Source of the DNA: DATJFH01 sp035495815
Lineage (GTDB): Bacteria > Acidobacteriota > Terriglobia > Bryobacterales > Bryobacteraceae
Direction of reading: 5' to 3'
Assembly: GCA_035495815.1 (NCBI GenBank)
Contig: DATJFH010000011.1
Coordinates: 33,983 to 97,982, forward strand
Length of the DNA: 64,000 bases
The notes beneath the pieces were generated by a model, which did no database searches, was not told the origin of the DNA, and worked only from the letters and a program-made list of their open reading frames with translations. Made by a program: the position numbers and the translations under genes. Below, one piece after another: positions 15,990-25,583 of the stretch (position 1 is the stretch's first letter; each line of letters starts with the position of its first letter).

Positions 15990-17219
15990 GTGGGTTCCCC
16001 GACCGCAAGCACATATCGCTGGACCATCCTGGCGCTGCTGTTTTTTGCCACCACCATCAACTACCTGGATCGCATCGTGCTTGCCGTCATGCTCCCCGTC
16101 ATTCGCGGAGAACTGCGCCTGACGGACCAGGATTACGGGAACATCACCGGCGCATTCCAGATCGCCTATACGGCCGGATTTCTGATGGCGGGCAAGCTGA
16201 TCGATCGATTCGGCACGCGCCTCGGCTACTCGCTGTCGATTCTCTGGTGGTCGCTGGCGGCGGGTCTGCACGCGCTCTCGGGGTCGGTGGCGGCGCTCGC
16301 CCTGTGGCGGGGTCTTCTGGGCTTGGGAGAAGCGGGGAACTTTCCCGCGGCGATCAAGGCGGTGGCGGAATGGTTTCCGGCCAAGGACCGTGCTTTCGCC
16401 ACGGGTATCTTCAACGCCGGAACGAACGTGGCGTCCATGGTCGGCCCGCCCGCCTTCGTGGCCCTGAGCACGATTTACGGATGGCGCGCGTGCTTCATGA
16501 TGACAGCCTCACTGGGCCTGGTCTGGCTGGTGGTCTGGCTGGCGATCTATCGGGCGCCGGCCCGGATGGAAGACGATGAGCCTCCGGCCGTCGCGGGCAC
16601 GGGGTGGATGGAAGCGCTACGCTCCAAGCCGACCTGGGGGTTCGCTCTTGGGAAGTTTCTTACCGATCCGGTGTGGTGGTTTTATCTTTACTGGCTACCG
16701 CCCTATCTGTACGATGTGAGGAAGTTCGACCTGAAGCAGATCGGCTGGGCGCTGCCGGTCGTGTACCTGATGGCGGACTTCGGCAGCGTGGGTGGAGGGT
16801 GGCTGTCCGGATATCTCATTCGCAAGGGCTGGCAAACCCGGAAAGCGCGCCGCGCGGCCATGGCGATCTGCGCCTTTTGCATGCCGGTAGCGGCGATGGC
16901 GGTATTTGCGCCCGGCGCGGTTCTCACCATCGCGCTGGTGGGGCTGGCAACCGCGGCGCATCAGGGTTGGTCGGCCAACCTGTACACGATTACGTCCGAC
17001 AGCTTTCCGAAGGAGGCGGTCGCCTCCGTCACCGGGATCGGAGGATGCGCCGGCGGGATTGGCGGATTTCTTTTCTCGGCGGTGATTCCGGGGTTCGTGG
17101 TTACCAACTTTGGATACACGCCGATGTTTGTGTTCATGGGCGCTCTCCACGTGATCGCGCTGTTCGGGATGTTTCCGATGCTCGAAAAGCGGACCGCGCC
17201 GGTTCCGGCCGCTGTGTAA
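15990..17219 (+). CDS. MFS transporter, ACS (organic anion/hexuronate) family
   Basis: About 409 residues with 12 hydrophobic segments. The N-terminal TINYLDRIVLAVMLP, the loop LIDRFGTRLGYS (MFS motif A), the GEAGNFPAAIKAVAEWFP signature of anion:cation symporters and FATGIFNAGTNVASMVGPP place it with ExuT/GudP/phthalate-type carriers. Likely imports hexuronate, hexarate or a similar acid by proton symport. GTG 15990 is preferred to GTG 15987 because of the -10 spacing. Its divergent neighbour handles sugar phosphates. Confidence 0.9.
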   Translation: MGSPTASTYRWTILALLFFATTINYLDRIVLAVMLPVIRGELRLTDQDYGNITGAFQIAYTAGFLMAGKLIDRFGTRLGYSLSILWWSLAAGLHALSGSVAALALWRGLLGLGEAGNFPAAIKAVAEWFPAKDRAFATGIFNAGTNVASMVGPPAFVALSTIYGWRACFMMTASLGLVWLVVWLAIYRAPARMEDDEPPAVAGTGWMEALRSKPTWGFALGKFLTDPVWWFYLYWLPPYLYDVRKFDLKQIGWALPVVYLMADFGSVGGGWLSGYLIRKGWQTRKARRAAMAICAFCMPVAAMAVFAPGAVLTIALVGLATAAHQGWSANLYTITSDSFPKEAVASVTGIGGCAGGIGGFLFSAVIPGFVVTNFGYTPMFVFMGALHVIALFGMFPMLEKRTAPVPAAV

Positions 17220-17262
17220 ACTGCACACGGAACACCGGGTGTCCAAGCGCCGAAAGAGAGGC

Positions 17263-19461
17263 CTATCCCGCGCCCCGGCGGATTGCGTGCTTCTCCAGCG
17301 CGCCCCCCACCTTTTCCACCAACTGGCGCGCGGTGAACGGTTTCGTCAGAATACCGTCCACGTCGGCTTGCGCAAATCGTTCGATCGATTCCACTTCGTT
17401 ATGCCCGCTCGAGATCACCACCGGGACATCGGGCCGAATGCGTTTGATGTGCCCCAGCGCTTCCTCGCCGCCCATGACGGGCATGACCACGTCGAGCAGC
17501 ACCAGCGAGATCTGGTCCGCCATCTCCTGGAACATCTCCACGGCCACGGCGCCGTTCTCCGCCGATCGTACTTCGAAGCCGTATTGTGTCAGCGCCGCCA
17601 GGGTCGTTCGCCGCACGATGGGCTCGTCTTCCACCACGAGAATGGTGCCCTTTCCTCCGGAGCGGTCGAGGGAGTTTGCGGACAGGCTTATCGGCGCCCG
17701 CGCGCCGGCGACCGGGAACAGGACTAACACGGAAGTGCCCCGACCCGGCGTGCTCGACACTTTGATCGCGCCGCGGTGCGAACGCACGATTCCCAACACT
17801 GCGGCCAGACCCAATCCCCGGCCCGCGGACTTGGTGGTGAAGAACGGGTCAAAAATGTGTGCGCGTGTTTCTTCATCCATGCCGCAGCCGTCGTCGCTGA
17901 CTTCCAGCCGCACGTAGCGGCCGGGGCGCAGGGGCGCAGCGCTGAGAAAATCGGCCGGATATCCCGTTTCGATATCCTCCATACTGGTGCTCACACGCAC
18001 GGTCCCGGGGGCGTCACCGATGGCTTCAGCTCCGTTGGCGATCAGATTCAGAACCATCTGCCGAATCTGCGTCATATCCAACTCGATCAAGGGCAGGTTT
18101 CTCGCCAGGTCCATCTTGAACTGAACCTTTTTCGAGATCGAAGCCTGGGCGAGGCCTGCCAGCTCCTCAATCAGCTCCGACAAATTGGCCGGATTCACTA
18201 CGAAGCGTCCCGTCTTTCCCGAGAAAGCCAGCAGTTGCCGCGAAACCGCGGCCGCCCTTTCGCTGGCCCGCATCACATCCTCGAGCATGGTGCTGATCGG
18301 ATCCCCCGGCATGGCCAGATCGAGCGCCAGTCCGGCGTTCCCCATGATTCCGGTCAGCAGGTTGTTGAATTCGTGGCCGACCCCTTCCGCCAGCCTTCCG
18401 AGGCTCTCGAGACGCTGGGTCTCCATCAGCTTGACCTGCAGGCGATCCTTCTCCTCCTGCAGCCGCTTCTGCTCGGTAATGTCCACCTGGATGCAGGAAA
18501 AATACTGCGATTCCCCTTCGCGAACGAGGCTGACGGTAGCGTGGGCGATCAGCTCGCCGCCGTCCTTGCGCCGGTTCCGGATTTCACCTTCCCAGAAGCC
18601 GTCCTTCGAAACGATGCGCGCAATGTTCTCCACGGCCGCCTTCCGGGCGGCTTCGTCGCCGGCCTGGATTTCGGAGAATTCGATTCCCGCCAGCTCGCCT
18701 TTCTCATAGCCCAAAATCTTTTCCATGGCGGGATTGGTGGACAGGATCCGCATGGTATCGAAAGAGACGACGGCAAAGCCCTCGTTCATACTGTTGATCA
18801 CGCGCTCAAGCCGAAGCCGCTGCTCCTCGAGCTGGCGACGCTGGGTGATATCGCGAAAGACGTAGAGGCGGCCGTAACCGGGCACATTCGTCGCAAAGCG
18901 CTCGATGAAGCGGCCCTCCCAGCGAACGATGTCCTGATCGGGCTGGCCCTTGGCCAGGGCCTGGATGGCCTGGTCTTTCATTTCCGGCAGAGGCTTGGAG
19001 AGCGGGCCTTCCTGGCCCCACAGGATTCGCAAGGCGGCGGCGTTGAAGGCCTTGATCTGTCCGGCTTCGCTGATGAGCATGATCCCGTCGGAGACCGAAT
19101 CCTGGATCGCCTGCAAGAGCGCCTGCTGCTCCTCGAGAAAGCCGGCCTGTCCACGCAGTTCTTCCGCCATCTTTCGCATCCGGACGTAATGCGGCAGATT
19201 GACGATCACGAGGGCTGCCGCCGCCACCGACAGAATGGCCGTGGATGCGGACCACCAGACCTGAGATCTTCCAGCGTCGACAAGGCTTAGCGCCTGAGTG
19301 GCGCCCGCGGAGAGGAAGAAAAGAGCCAGGACAATCAGCGGTCCGCGGTACTCCTGCGTTTCGCGGCGCGCGATGATGACGGAGAGCGCCAGACCGATGG
19401 AGACGAGCGCGAGGGCGGTCACACCGCCGGACACCACACTCGTCAGATCGTTGACATTCAT
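17263..19461 (-). CDS. Hybrid PAS sensor histidine kinase with receiver domain
   Basis: 732 residues. Three membrane segments (about 9-31, 40-60, 70-90), a coiled linker, PAS domains at about 113-205 and 218-330, the H box GVGHEFNNLL with phospho-acceptor H363, the ATPase domain (N box near 476, SDDGCGMDEE, FDPFFTTKSAGRGLGL, about 440-585), and a C-terminal receiver (607-725; acceptor D657, switch K707). Signal transfers internally from H363 to D657. No partner regulator is adjacent. AAGGTGA lies 4 nt before the ATG. A decayed relative of the ATPase segment is found at 58.7 kb. Confidence 0.95.
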   Translation of the reverse strand: MNVNDLTSVVSGGVTALALVSIGLALSVIIARRETQEYRGPLIVLALFFLSAGATQALSLVDAGRSQVWWSASTAILSVAAAALVIVNLPHYVRMRKMAEELRGQAGFLEEQQALLQAIQDSVSDGIMLISEAGQIKAFNAAALRILWGQEGPLSKPLPEMKDQAIQALAKGQPDQDIVRWEGRFIERFATNVPGYGRLYVFRDITQRRQLEEQRLRLERVINSMNEGFAVVSFDTMRILSTNPAMEKILGYEKGELAGIEFSEIQAGDEAARKAAVENIARIVSKDGFWEGEIRNRRKDGGELIAHATVSLVREGESQYFSCIQVDITEQKRLQEEKDRLQVKLMETQRLESLGRLAEGVGHEFNNLLTGIMGNAGLALDLAMPGDPISTMLEDVMRASERAAAVSRQLLAFSGKTGRFVVNPANLSELIEELAGLAQASISKKVQFKMDLARNLPLIELDMTQIRQMVLNLIANGAEAIGDAPGTVRVSTSMEDIETGYPADFLSAAPLRPGRYVRLEVSDDGCGMDEETRAHIFDPFFTTKSAGRGLGLAAVLGIVRSHRGAIKVSSTPGRGTSVLVLFPVAGARAPISLSANSLDRSGGKGTILVVEDEPIVRRTTLAALTQYGFEVRSAENGAVAVEMFQEMADQISLVLLDVVMPVMGGEEALGHIKRIRPDVPVVISSGHNEVESIERFAQADVDGILTKPFTARQLVEKVGGALEKHAIRRGAG

Positions 19462-19582
19462 ACCGTCACCTTAAATCTTAGCAGGCGGTTTTCGTCAACC
19501 CTGTACGGAAGCCATGACACGCCGGGAGCGTCCAACCGGCCGGCTATGGCTGCCTCATGATCGTGCGGCCGGGGGCCTACGG

Positions 19583-19588
19583 TATAAT
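19583..19588 (+). promoter_or_regulatory. Start-proximal -10 element for xdhC
   Basis: TATAAT ends 8 nt before ATG 19597. Any transcript from it would have a leader of at most one or two bases. Confidence 0.5.
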
Positions 19589-19596
19589 TCAAGCGG

Positions 19597-20433
19597 ATGG
19601 ACGTTTACGACGAGCTGATTCGGCTTCGAAAGCTGGGGCAGAAGTGCGCAATCGCCACGATCGTGCAGGTTCGCGGCTCGATCCCGAGCTTCGAGAGCGC
19701 CAAGCTGCTGGTGCGCGAGGACGGCTCCATGATCGGCACGATCGGCGGCGGCTGCGTCGAGGCCGAAGTCTGGAACGCCGCCCGAGAGGTCATGGAAACC
19801 GAAAAGTCGAAGCACATGAGCTTCAATTTGGGGCAGGACGCCGCCTACGACAACGGTCTCATCTGCGGCGGGCAGCTCGACGTGTTCGTCGAGCCCGTAA
19901 TTCCCGCTCCGGCCGCGATCATTTTCGGGGCCGGACACATCTCCAAGAGCTTGTGCAAAGTGGCCGGCATGGCGGGATTCTCGACCACTATCGTCGACAA
20001 TCGCGAGACCTTCGCCAATCGCGACCGCTTCCCCGACGCCGACGAGATTTTCGCGCTGGAGTACGAAGACGTTTTCCCCAGGCTCACGATTCACGAATCG
20101 ACCTACCTGATCATCGTCACCCGGGGACATCGGGACGACATGCGCGTGCTGCGATGGGCGGCGGGCACGCCGGCGCGCTATGTCGCCATGATCGGCAGCA
20201 AGCGCAAGGTGATCTCCGTGATCAAGGAGCTGGAGAAGGATGGATTGACGCGGGATCAGCTGGCCCGTATCCACGCGCCGATGGGACTCGAGATCGGAGC
20301 GATTTCACCGGAGGAGATCGCCATCTCGGTAGCCGCCGAGATGATCGCCGTTCGCCGGAATCCGCCTTCGAACTGGCGCGCGCTTTCCATGTCGATATTT
20401 GACGGGGAGGCCCGGCAGGCGCTCGTAAAGTGA
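19597..20433 (+). CDS. xdhC: XdhC/CoxI-family molybdoenzyme maturation factor
   Basis: 278 residues with both family domains: an N-terminal XdhC_CoxI part (VRGSIPSFESAKLLV, GTIGGGCVEAEV) and a C-terminal Rossmann part (IIFGAGHISKSLC, MIGSKRK, HAPMGLEIGAISPEEIA). Members bind molybdenum cofactor and insert its sulfurated form into xanthine dehydrogenase-type enzymes. The next gene, a MocA-like cytidylyltransferase, starts on GTGA overlapping this stop. No molybdenum hydroxylase is in the window, so the client enzyme is elsewhere. Confidence 0.9.
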   Translation: MDVYDELIRLRKLGQKCAIATIVQVRGSIPSFESAKLLVREDGSMIGTIGGGCVEAEVWNAAREVMETEKSKHMSFNLGQDAAYDNGLICGGQLDVFVEPVIPAPAAIIFGAGHISKSLCKVAGMAGFSTTIVDNRETFANRDRFPDADEIFALEYEDVFPRLTIHESTYLIIVTRGHRDDMRVLRWAAGTPARYVAMIGSKRKVISVIKELEKDGLTRDQLARIHAPMGLEIGAISPEEIAISVAAEMIAVRRNPPSNWRALSMSIFDGEARQALVK

Positions 20434-21005
20434 CCGCCGGACTGATCCTGGCGGCCGGCAAGTCCTCCCGCATGGGCTCACCGAAAGCGCTGCTCGATTA
20501 TCGCGGGGAAACTTTTCTGGACAATCTCACCGGTCTGTTTTCCGGATTCTGCGATCCCGTGATTGTCGTGGTGGGGCACGAGGCCGGGCGCATCCGCGCA
20601 GGAGTTCGCCACCCCGAGCGGGCCCTGTTCGCCGAGAACACGGCCTACGAGTCGGGCCAGCTCTCGTCCATGCAGTGCGGCCTGCGGATGGTTCCGGAAT
20701 CCTCCGCCGGCGTGCTGTTCACCCTGGTCGATCACCCCAACGTGCAGCCTGGAACCATCGCCGGGCTGCTTGCCGCTCCCAACGCGCCGCTGGCCATACC
20801 CCGCTACCGGGGCCGCCGCGGACATCCTATCTTTTTCAACCGCAAGCTGATGGACGATTTTCTTGCGCTGTCCCCCGATTCCCAGGCACGACAGGTGGTC
20901 AACCGCCACGCGGACGCGGTCTGCTTCGTCGACGTGAACGACCCGGGCATACTCGACGACGTAGACGACGCCGCCGCCTATAGCCGTCTGCTCGAAACTG
21001 CATGA
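20430..21005 (+). CDS. mocA: MocA-like molybdenum cofactor cytidylyltransferase
   Basis: 191 residues from GTG 20430, overlapping the xdhC stop by 4 bp. GLILAAGKSSRMGSPKALLDY is the nucleotide-binding loop; VDHPNVQPGTI and RGRRGHPIFFNR (MocA-type GHP) support CTP transfer to molybdopterin, giving MCD for xanthine dehydrogenase-family enzymes. The pairing with xdhC makes this far more likely than MobA or a sugar nucleotidyltransferase. The next gene overlaps by 4 bp. Confidence 0.87.
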   Translation: MTAGLILAAGKSSRMGSPKALLDYRGETFLDNLTGLFSGFCDPVIVVVGHEAGRIRAGVRHPERALFAENTAYESGQLSSMQCGLRMVPESSAGVLFTLVDHPNVQPGTIAGLLAAPNAPLAIPRYRGRRGHPIFFNRKLMDDFLALSPDSQARQVVNRHADAVCFVDVNDPGILDDVDDAAAYSRLLETA

Positions 21006-23284
21006 CCGCCCGCAAGAGTCCCTGGCGCTGGCTGCTGTGGGCGCCGGCGTTTTTCATCGCCGCGGGGGTGGCCGCGCCCTTCTTCGACGCGGACCCTTTC
21101 GGCGAACGAATCAGCAAGGCGCTCGAAACTTCGCTGGGGCGCAAAGTCAAGATCGGCAAAGCGCGATTCACGGTCTTCGGCGGCCTGGGCTTCACCGTCA
21201 GCGACGTGGAAATCGCGGAGAATCCCGCGTTCGGCATCGAGCCCATCACGCAGTTGACGCCCGACGGATCGCTCGACGCGCGCCTGCAATTGCGATCCCT
21301 ATGGACCGGGAAGCTGCAACTGGCTTCCGTCCGCCTGAATTCCCCGATCGTGAATCTGGTCAAAGGAGACTCCGGGCACTGGAATTTCGAGTCCGTGATG
21401 ACACCGGGGCTGGTGGCGTCTCTTCCCAGGGTCGAAGTGCGCGACGCGCGCATCAATTTCAAATTCGGCGACACGAAGTCGGTTTTCTATGCCGACAACG
21501 TGGACCTCGATGCAATAGCCGGATCGAGCGGCGCCGCCGGCTGGGAACTGCGCTTCTCCGGCGAGCCCGGCCGGACGGATCGGGCGGCGCGCCCTTACCA
21601 GCAGAGCGTGAGCGGGAGGGGCCGCTGGCGTCCGGAGCGCGTGGACTTCGATCTCGAGATGGAGAAGAGCGCACTGAGCGAGATCAGCGCGCTGATTTTC
21701 GGACGCGATGTGGGTATCCACGGCGCAGTCGCCTCGCGCGTGCAGCTGGCCGGTCCGCCGAACGAAATCCGCATCAGCGGCAGCCTGCAGCTTCAGGAAC
21801 TGCACCGCTGGGACCAGATGCCCATGAAAGGGGACGGCTGGCCGCTCCATTTCCGGGGCCGTCTGGACCTGGGCGGTCAACGGCTGGAAATCGAATCGCA
21901 ATCCCCGGTCATGCCGTTTACCGTGCGCTACCGCGTGGCCAACTATCTGATCGAGCCGCGGTGGGCCTTGGGACTGACCTGGAATCGCTTCCCGGCCGAG
22001 CCGCTGGTGGCCATTGCGCGTCACATGGGCGCGCCTCTGCCGCCGGATTTGAAGCTGGCCGGAACGCTGGAAGGGGCCGTGAGCTGGTCCGGTTGGGAGA
22101 ACCTGCAGGGGCAGATCGCTTTTCATGACGCGGCGGTGGCTTTCCCGAATTCCCCTCCCGTGGAATTCGACGAAGCCAAAGTACTGTTCGACGGCAGCCG
22201 CATCCATCTGGAACCGGCGCTGGCCCGGGCGGCCGAAAGCGAGGCCAGTATCGAGGCGGACTACCGGCTGACCAGCCAGGAATTCCAGCTGGACGTGGCC
22301 AGCGACTCCATGACCATCGCGGCGATCCGGACGCATGCCGCCCGGCTGCCGGCCCCCCTGCTCGAGGCGCTCAACTCGGGTGTATGGAAGGGCAAGCTCC
22401 GCTATCGCCGCGGGCCTTCCATCGAAGAAGGATGGAGCGGGCAGATTCAACTCGCGCGCGCCGAGATCGCTCTGCCCGGACTGGCGCAGCCGCTGCGCGT
22501 TCGCAGCGCGGCCGCGCGGCTGGATGGGGCCAAGCTCTGGGTAGACAAACTGGTTGGCCGGGTGGGGACGACCGAATTGTCCGGCGACTACCGTTATGAA
22601 CCGAAAGCCGCGCATCCGCACCGCTTTCGCCTGATCATTCCCGCCATCGACGCCGCCGGGCTGGAACGCCTGCTCATGCCGACGCTCCGCCGCGAGCGGG
22701 GATTCCTGGCCCGCACGCTGGGATTCGGCAGGCCCGAGATCCCTCCCTGGCTGGCGACCCGCTTCATGGACGGAACCGTGCAGATCGGCGAATTGACCGC
22801 CGGAGACGCTACTTTGTCGCAGCTCAAGATGCGGATCCTCTGGGACGGCGTTCACGTGGAACTGCGGAACATGGAAGCGCGTACGGAAAACGGAATCCTT
22901 TACGGCGGCGCCTTCGTCGATCTCAGGGGTCATGAGCCTTCCTATCGTGTCAACTTTCTGGCCGACTCGGTCGATTTCAAAGGCGGCAAAATCGACGCCG
23001 ACGGCGTGATTCGCACTTCCGGAACCGGAGGGGAGCTGTTGACCCGAGCGCGCGCTGAGGGCTCTTTCAGCGGCCGCGAGTTGAATTTCTGCAAGAACGC
23101 CACCGGCTGCTATCGGCTGGAATGGCCGAAGCTCCGCTTCACCGAGCTCCAGCTCTCGATCGGGCCCGACCTGTATATCGGCCGGGGCGCTACTCAGGAC
23201 GACGGCCGGCTCCTGCTGCAGCTCTCGAACGGATCGAAATCGATGCGCGTGACCGGGACCCTGGCGCAGTTGGTGGTGGAGTAG
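21002..23284 (+). CDS. AsmA-like membrane-anchored protein
   Basis: 760 residues. One N-terminal membrane segment (WLLWAPAFFIAAGVAAPFF) is followed by an AsmA N-domain (LETSLGRKVKIGKARFTVFGGLGFTVSDVEI type, shown here in part) and long beta-strand repeats ending in an AsmA-like C-region. AsmA-family proteins form periplasmic beta-groove bridges thought to carry phospholipids to the outer membrane. ATGA overlap with the cytidylyltransferase gene suggests co-translation, but no functional link to molybdenum is known. Confidence 0.8.
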   Translation: MTARKSPWRWLLWAPAFFIAAGVAAPFFDADPFGERISKALETSLGRKVKIGKARFTVFGGLGFTVSDVEIAENPAFGIEPITQLTPDGSLDARLQLRSLWTGKLQLASVRLNSPIVNLVKGDSGHWNFESVMTPGLVASLPRVEVRDARINFKFGDTKSVFYADNVDLDAIAGSSGAAGWELRFSGEPGRTDRAARPYQQSVSGRGRWRPERVDFDLEMEKSALSEISALIFGRDVGIHGAVASRVQLAGPPNEIRISGSLQLQELHRWDQMPMKGDGWPLHFRGRLDLGGQRLEIESQSPVMPFTVRYRVANYLIEPRWALGLTWNRFPAEPLVAIARHMGAPLPPDLKLAGTLEGAVSWSGWENLQGQIAFHDAAVAFPNSPPVEFDEAKVLFDGSRIHLEPALARAAESEASIEADYRLTSQEFQLDVASDSMTIAAIRTHAARLPAPLLEALNSGVWKGKLRYRRGPSIEEGWSGQIQLARAEIALPGLAQPLRVRSAAARLDGAKLWVDKLVGRVGTTELSGDYRYEPKAAHPHRFRLIIPAIDAAGLERLLMPTLRRERGFLARTLGFGRPEIPPWLATRFMDGTVQIGELTAGDATLSQLKMRILWDGVHVELRNMEARTENGILYGGAFVDLRGHEPSYRVNFLADSVDFKGGKIDADGVIRTSGTGGELLTRARAEGSFSGRELNFCKNATGCYRLEWPKLRFTELQLSIGPDLYIGRGATQDDGRLLLQLSNGSKSMRVTGTLAQLVVE

Positions 23285-23293
23285 GGGCAGCTC

Positions 23294-24670
23294 TCAGAGA
23301 GGTTTCATTTCCCCGAGCATGGTCGGAATCAGCTCGGACACCGTTGGGTGAATGTGCATGGCCCGGGAGATCACGGTGTAGGGCGCCTTGGCGTACATGA
23401 CGTCCAAAATCGATTGGATGACTTCATCACCGCCCGTGCCGAGGATCGACGCGCCCAGAATCAGCCTGGTATCCGCGTCCACCAGGATCTTCATGAACCC
23501 CTGCGTTTCACCCTTCTCCACGGCGCGGCCCACCTTTGTCATGGGACGGTAGCCGATCAGCGCCTTGCGGCCGCTCTTGCGGACCTCCGCCTCATTCATG
23601 CCTGCTCTGCCGAGCGGCGGATCGATGTACAACGCGTAGGCCATGATGCGGTCGCTGAGACGGCGCGGGTCGTGGTCGAGCAGGTTGGCGGCGACGATTT
23701 CGAAGTCGTTGTAGGAAGTGTGGGTGAATCCGCCGCGGCCGTTGCAATCGCCGAGCGCCCAAATGCCGGCCACGTTGGTACGCAGTTCGTCGTCCACCAC
23801 GATGTTTCCGTGCTTGTCCGTAGCCACACCCGCTTTGTCGAGGCCGAGGTCATCGGTGTTGGGACGGCGTCCCACCGCCAGCAGCAGGTGCGATCCGGCT
23901 ATCTTGGGACTCCCCTCGGCGCAGTCGATACCGGCGAAGATCTCGTCTCCGCGCTTCGAGAAGCGAATGCAGTTCGAGTTCAGCCGGACCGCGATGCCTT
24001 CCCGCTCCATAATTTCCCTGACGGCCGCCGAGACGTCCTCATCCTCGCGCGGGATCAGGCGCGGGCCCTTTTCGATGATGGTGACCTCGCTGCCGAAGCG
24101 GCGGAACATCTGCCCGAACTCCAGGCCGATGTAGCTTCCGCCGACGATCAGCAGATGACGCGGCAGGAAATCGACATGCATCAGGGAGCTGTTCGTGAGA
24201 TACGGAACTTCGTTGACGCCCGGCAGATCGGGCACGACTGCCCGGCCGCCCACGTTGATGAATATCTTGTCCGACGAGAGCGTCGCGCCGTTCACGCTCA
24301 CTTCACGCGCCGACTCGAAGCGGGCGCTGCCCTTATAAACCGTGCAGTTCCGCATATCCTTGAGCCAGTTCTCGACCGAGTTCCGCGATTGCCCGGAGAT
24401 CTTATCCTTGCGCGCCTTGACCTGCCTCATGTCCACGCTGACTGCTCCTCCGATGGTGACGCCGTACTCGGCCCCGCGGCGCGCCAGGTGGGCGGCGTAT
24501 GCGCTGGCAACCATCGTCTTGGTGGGAATGCAGCCCGTGTTGACACAGGTGCCCCCGATCAGGTTCCGCTCGATGACGGCGACGTTCATGCCTGCCGCTG
24601 TGAGGCGTCCAGCGAGCGGGGGCCCTGCCTGGCCGGTTCCGATAATGATGGCGTCGTAGGGGGTGGTCAT
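23294..24670 (-). CDS. RclA/mercuric-reductase-like FAD disulfide oxidoreductase
   Basis: 458 residues. N-terminal FAD fold (IIIGTGQAGPPLAG), redox-active cysteines C42 and C47 in GGTCVNTGCIPTK, NAD fold (LLIVGGSYIGLEFGQ), FAD motif GIWALGDCNG, and the C-terminal interface motif HIHPTVSELIPTM. No N-terminal heavy-metal domain and no C-terminal Cys pair, so it is not MerA proper. The closest functional model is RclA, which handles copper or reactive chlorine stress, but lipoamide dehydrogenase-like activity is possible. Convergent with the AsmA-like gene, only 9 bp apart. Confidence 0.85.
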   Translation of the reverse strand: MTTPYDAIIIGTGQAGPPLAGRLTAAGMNVAVIERNLIGGTCVNTGCIPTKTMVASAYAAHLARRGAEYGVTIGGAVSVDMRQVKARKDKISGQSRNSVENWLKDMRNCTVYKGSARFESAREVSVNGATLSSDKIFINVGGRAVVPDLPGVNEVPYLTNSSLMHVDFLPRHLLIVGGSYIGLEFGQMFRRFGSEVTIIEKGPRLIPREDEDVSAAVREIMEREGIAVRLNSNCIRFSKRGDEIFAGIDCAEGSPKIAGSHLLLAVGRRPNTDDLGLDKAGVATDKHGNIVVDDELRTNVAGIWALGDCNGRGGFTHTSYNDFEIVAANLLDHDPRRLSDRIMAYALYIDPPLGRAGMNEAEVRKSGRKALIGYRPMTKVGRAVEKGETQGFMKILVDADTRLILGASILGTGGDEVIQSILDVMYAKAPYTVISRAMHIHPTVSELIPTMLGEMKPL

Positions 24671-24676
24671 TTCTTG

Positions 24677-24682
24677 ATTTTA
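24677..24682 (-). promoter_or_regulatory. Start-proximal -10 element (leaderless type)
   Basis: On the minus strand TAAAAT is followed by exactly 6 nt (CAAGAA) and then ATG 24670. No Shine-Dalgarno sequence. Confidence 0.5.
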
Positions 24683-24694
24683 GTCTTGCGGTCC

Positions 24695-25531
24695 TTACAG
24701 CATCTCGAGAGGCTTGCGCTTCAGCGGGCGTGGAAACGCGATGTCCAGGGCGGAGAGGTCTTCGCGGGTCAACACGATGTCCGCGGCGGCGCGGTTTTCG
24801 TCGACATGCCCGAGCTCACCAGCCTTCGGAATCACGAGGACGTCCTGCTGCGCCAGCAGCCATGCCAGCGCGATCTGCGCCGGAGTCGCTCCCCGCTGCT
24901 GCGCCAGCGCGGCCAGCTTGGGGTTGCGCAGCAGCCGACCCTGTTCTATCGGCGAGTACGCCATCACAGGCGCTCCGCGGCTCCGCAACCAGGGCAGAAG
25001 ATCGATCTCCGGGCCGCGCCGGGTCAGGTTATAGAGGATCTGATTGACGGCAATCCGGCGGCCCTGATCCAGCGCCCAAGCCTCTTCCATGTCGGATGTA
25101 TCGAAATTGCTGACGCCGTACGATCCGATCTTGCCCGACGCCTGCAGCGCCGCGAGGGCGTCCAGGGTTTCGGAAAGCGGAACCGATCCGCGCCAGTGCA
25201 GCAGGTACAGATCGATCGAATCGATTCCCAGCCGCCGCAGGCTGCGCTCGCAGGCATCCGCCGTTCCGCGCCGGGTCGCGTTGTGGGGATATACTTTGCT
25301 CACCAGAAAGACTTCCTGTCGGCGGCCCATGATGGCCTCGCCGATCAACTCCTCGGCAGCCCCTTCTCCGTACATTTCCGCCGTGTCGATAACGGTCATC
25401 CCGAGATCGATGGCGCGCCGCAGAGCCGCGATCTCCCGGGAGCGCAGACGGGAATTCTCACCCATCTTCCAGGTTCCGATTCCCAGAGCGGGCACGCGTT
25501 TTCCGGATGGCAGAGCCACGGTCTTCATCAT
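24695..25531 (-). CDS. Aldo/keto reductase
   Basis: 278 residues from ATG 25531 (or 25528). The frame extends upstream but that part is antisense to ftcD. The catalytic tetrad is visible: Asp and Tyr in VIDTAEMYG, Lys in LVSKVYP, His in LLHWRG. NADP-binding residues fall in the C-terminal IPKAGELGHVDEN. Cytosolic NADPH-dependent reduction of aldehydes or ketones; substrate unknown. It lies 24 bp upstream of the flavin reductase gene on the same strand. The flavin gene also has its own start-proximal -10 in that gap. Confidence 0.9.
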   Translation of the reverse strand: MMKTVALPSGKRVPALGIGTWKMGENSRLRSREIAALRRAIDLGMTVIDTAEMYGEGAAEELIGEAIMGRRQEVFLVSKVYPHNATRRGTADACERSLRRLGIDSIDLYLLHWRGSVPLSETLDALAALQASGKIGSYGVSNFDTSDMEEAWALDQGRRIAVNQILYNLTRRGPEIDLLPWLRSRGAPVMAYSPIEQGRLLRNPKLAALAQQRGATPAQIALAWLLAQQDVLVIPKAGELGHVDENRAAADIVLTREDLSALDIAFPRPLKRKPLEML

Positions 25532-25568
25532 CTTGCAGTCAGGATACCGCGCCCGTATTGGAACCCTG

Positions 25569-25574
25569 TACCAT
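25569..25574 (+). promoter_or_regulatory. Possible start-proximal -10 for ftcD
   Basis: TACCAT ends 9 nt before ATG 25584 in the 52-bp gap between the divergent aldo/keto reductase and ftcD genes. Confidence 0.35.
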
Positions 25575-25583
25575 GGAAATTCC

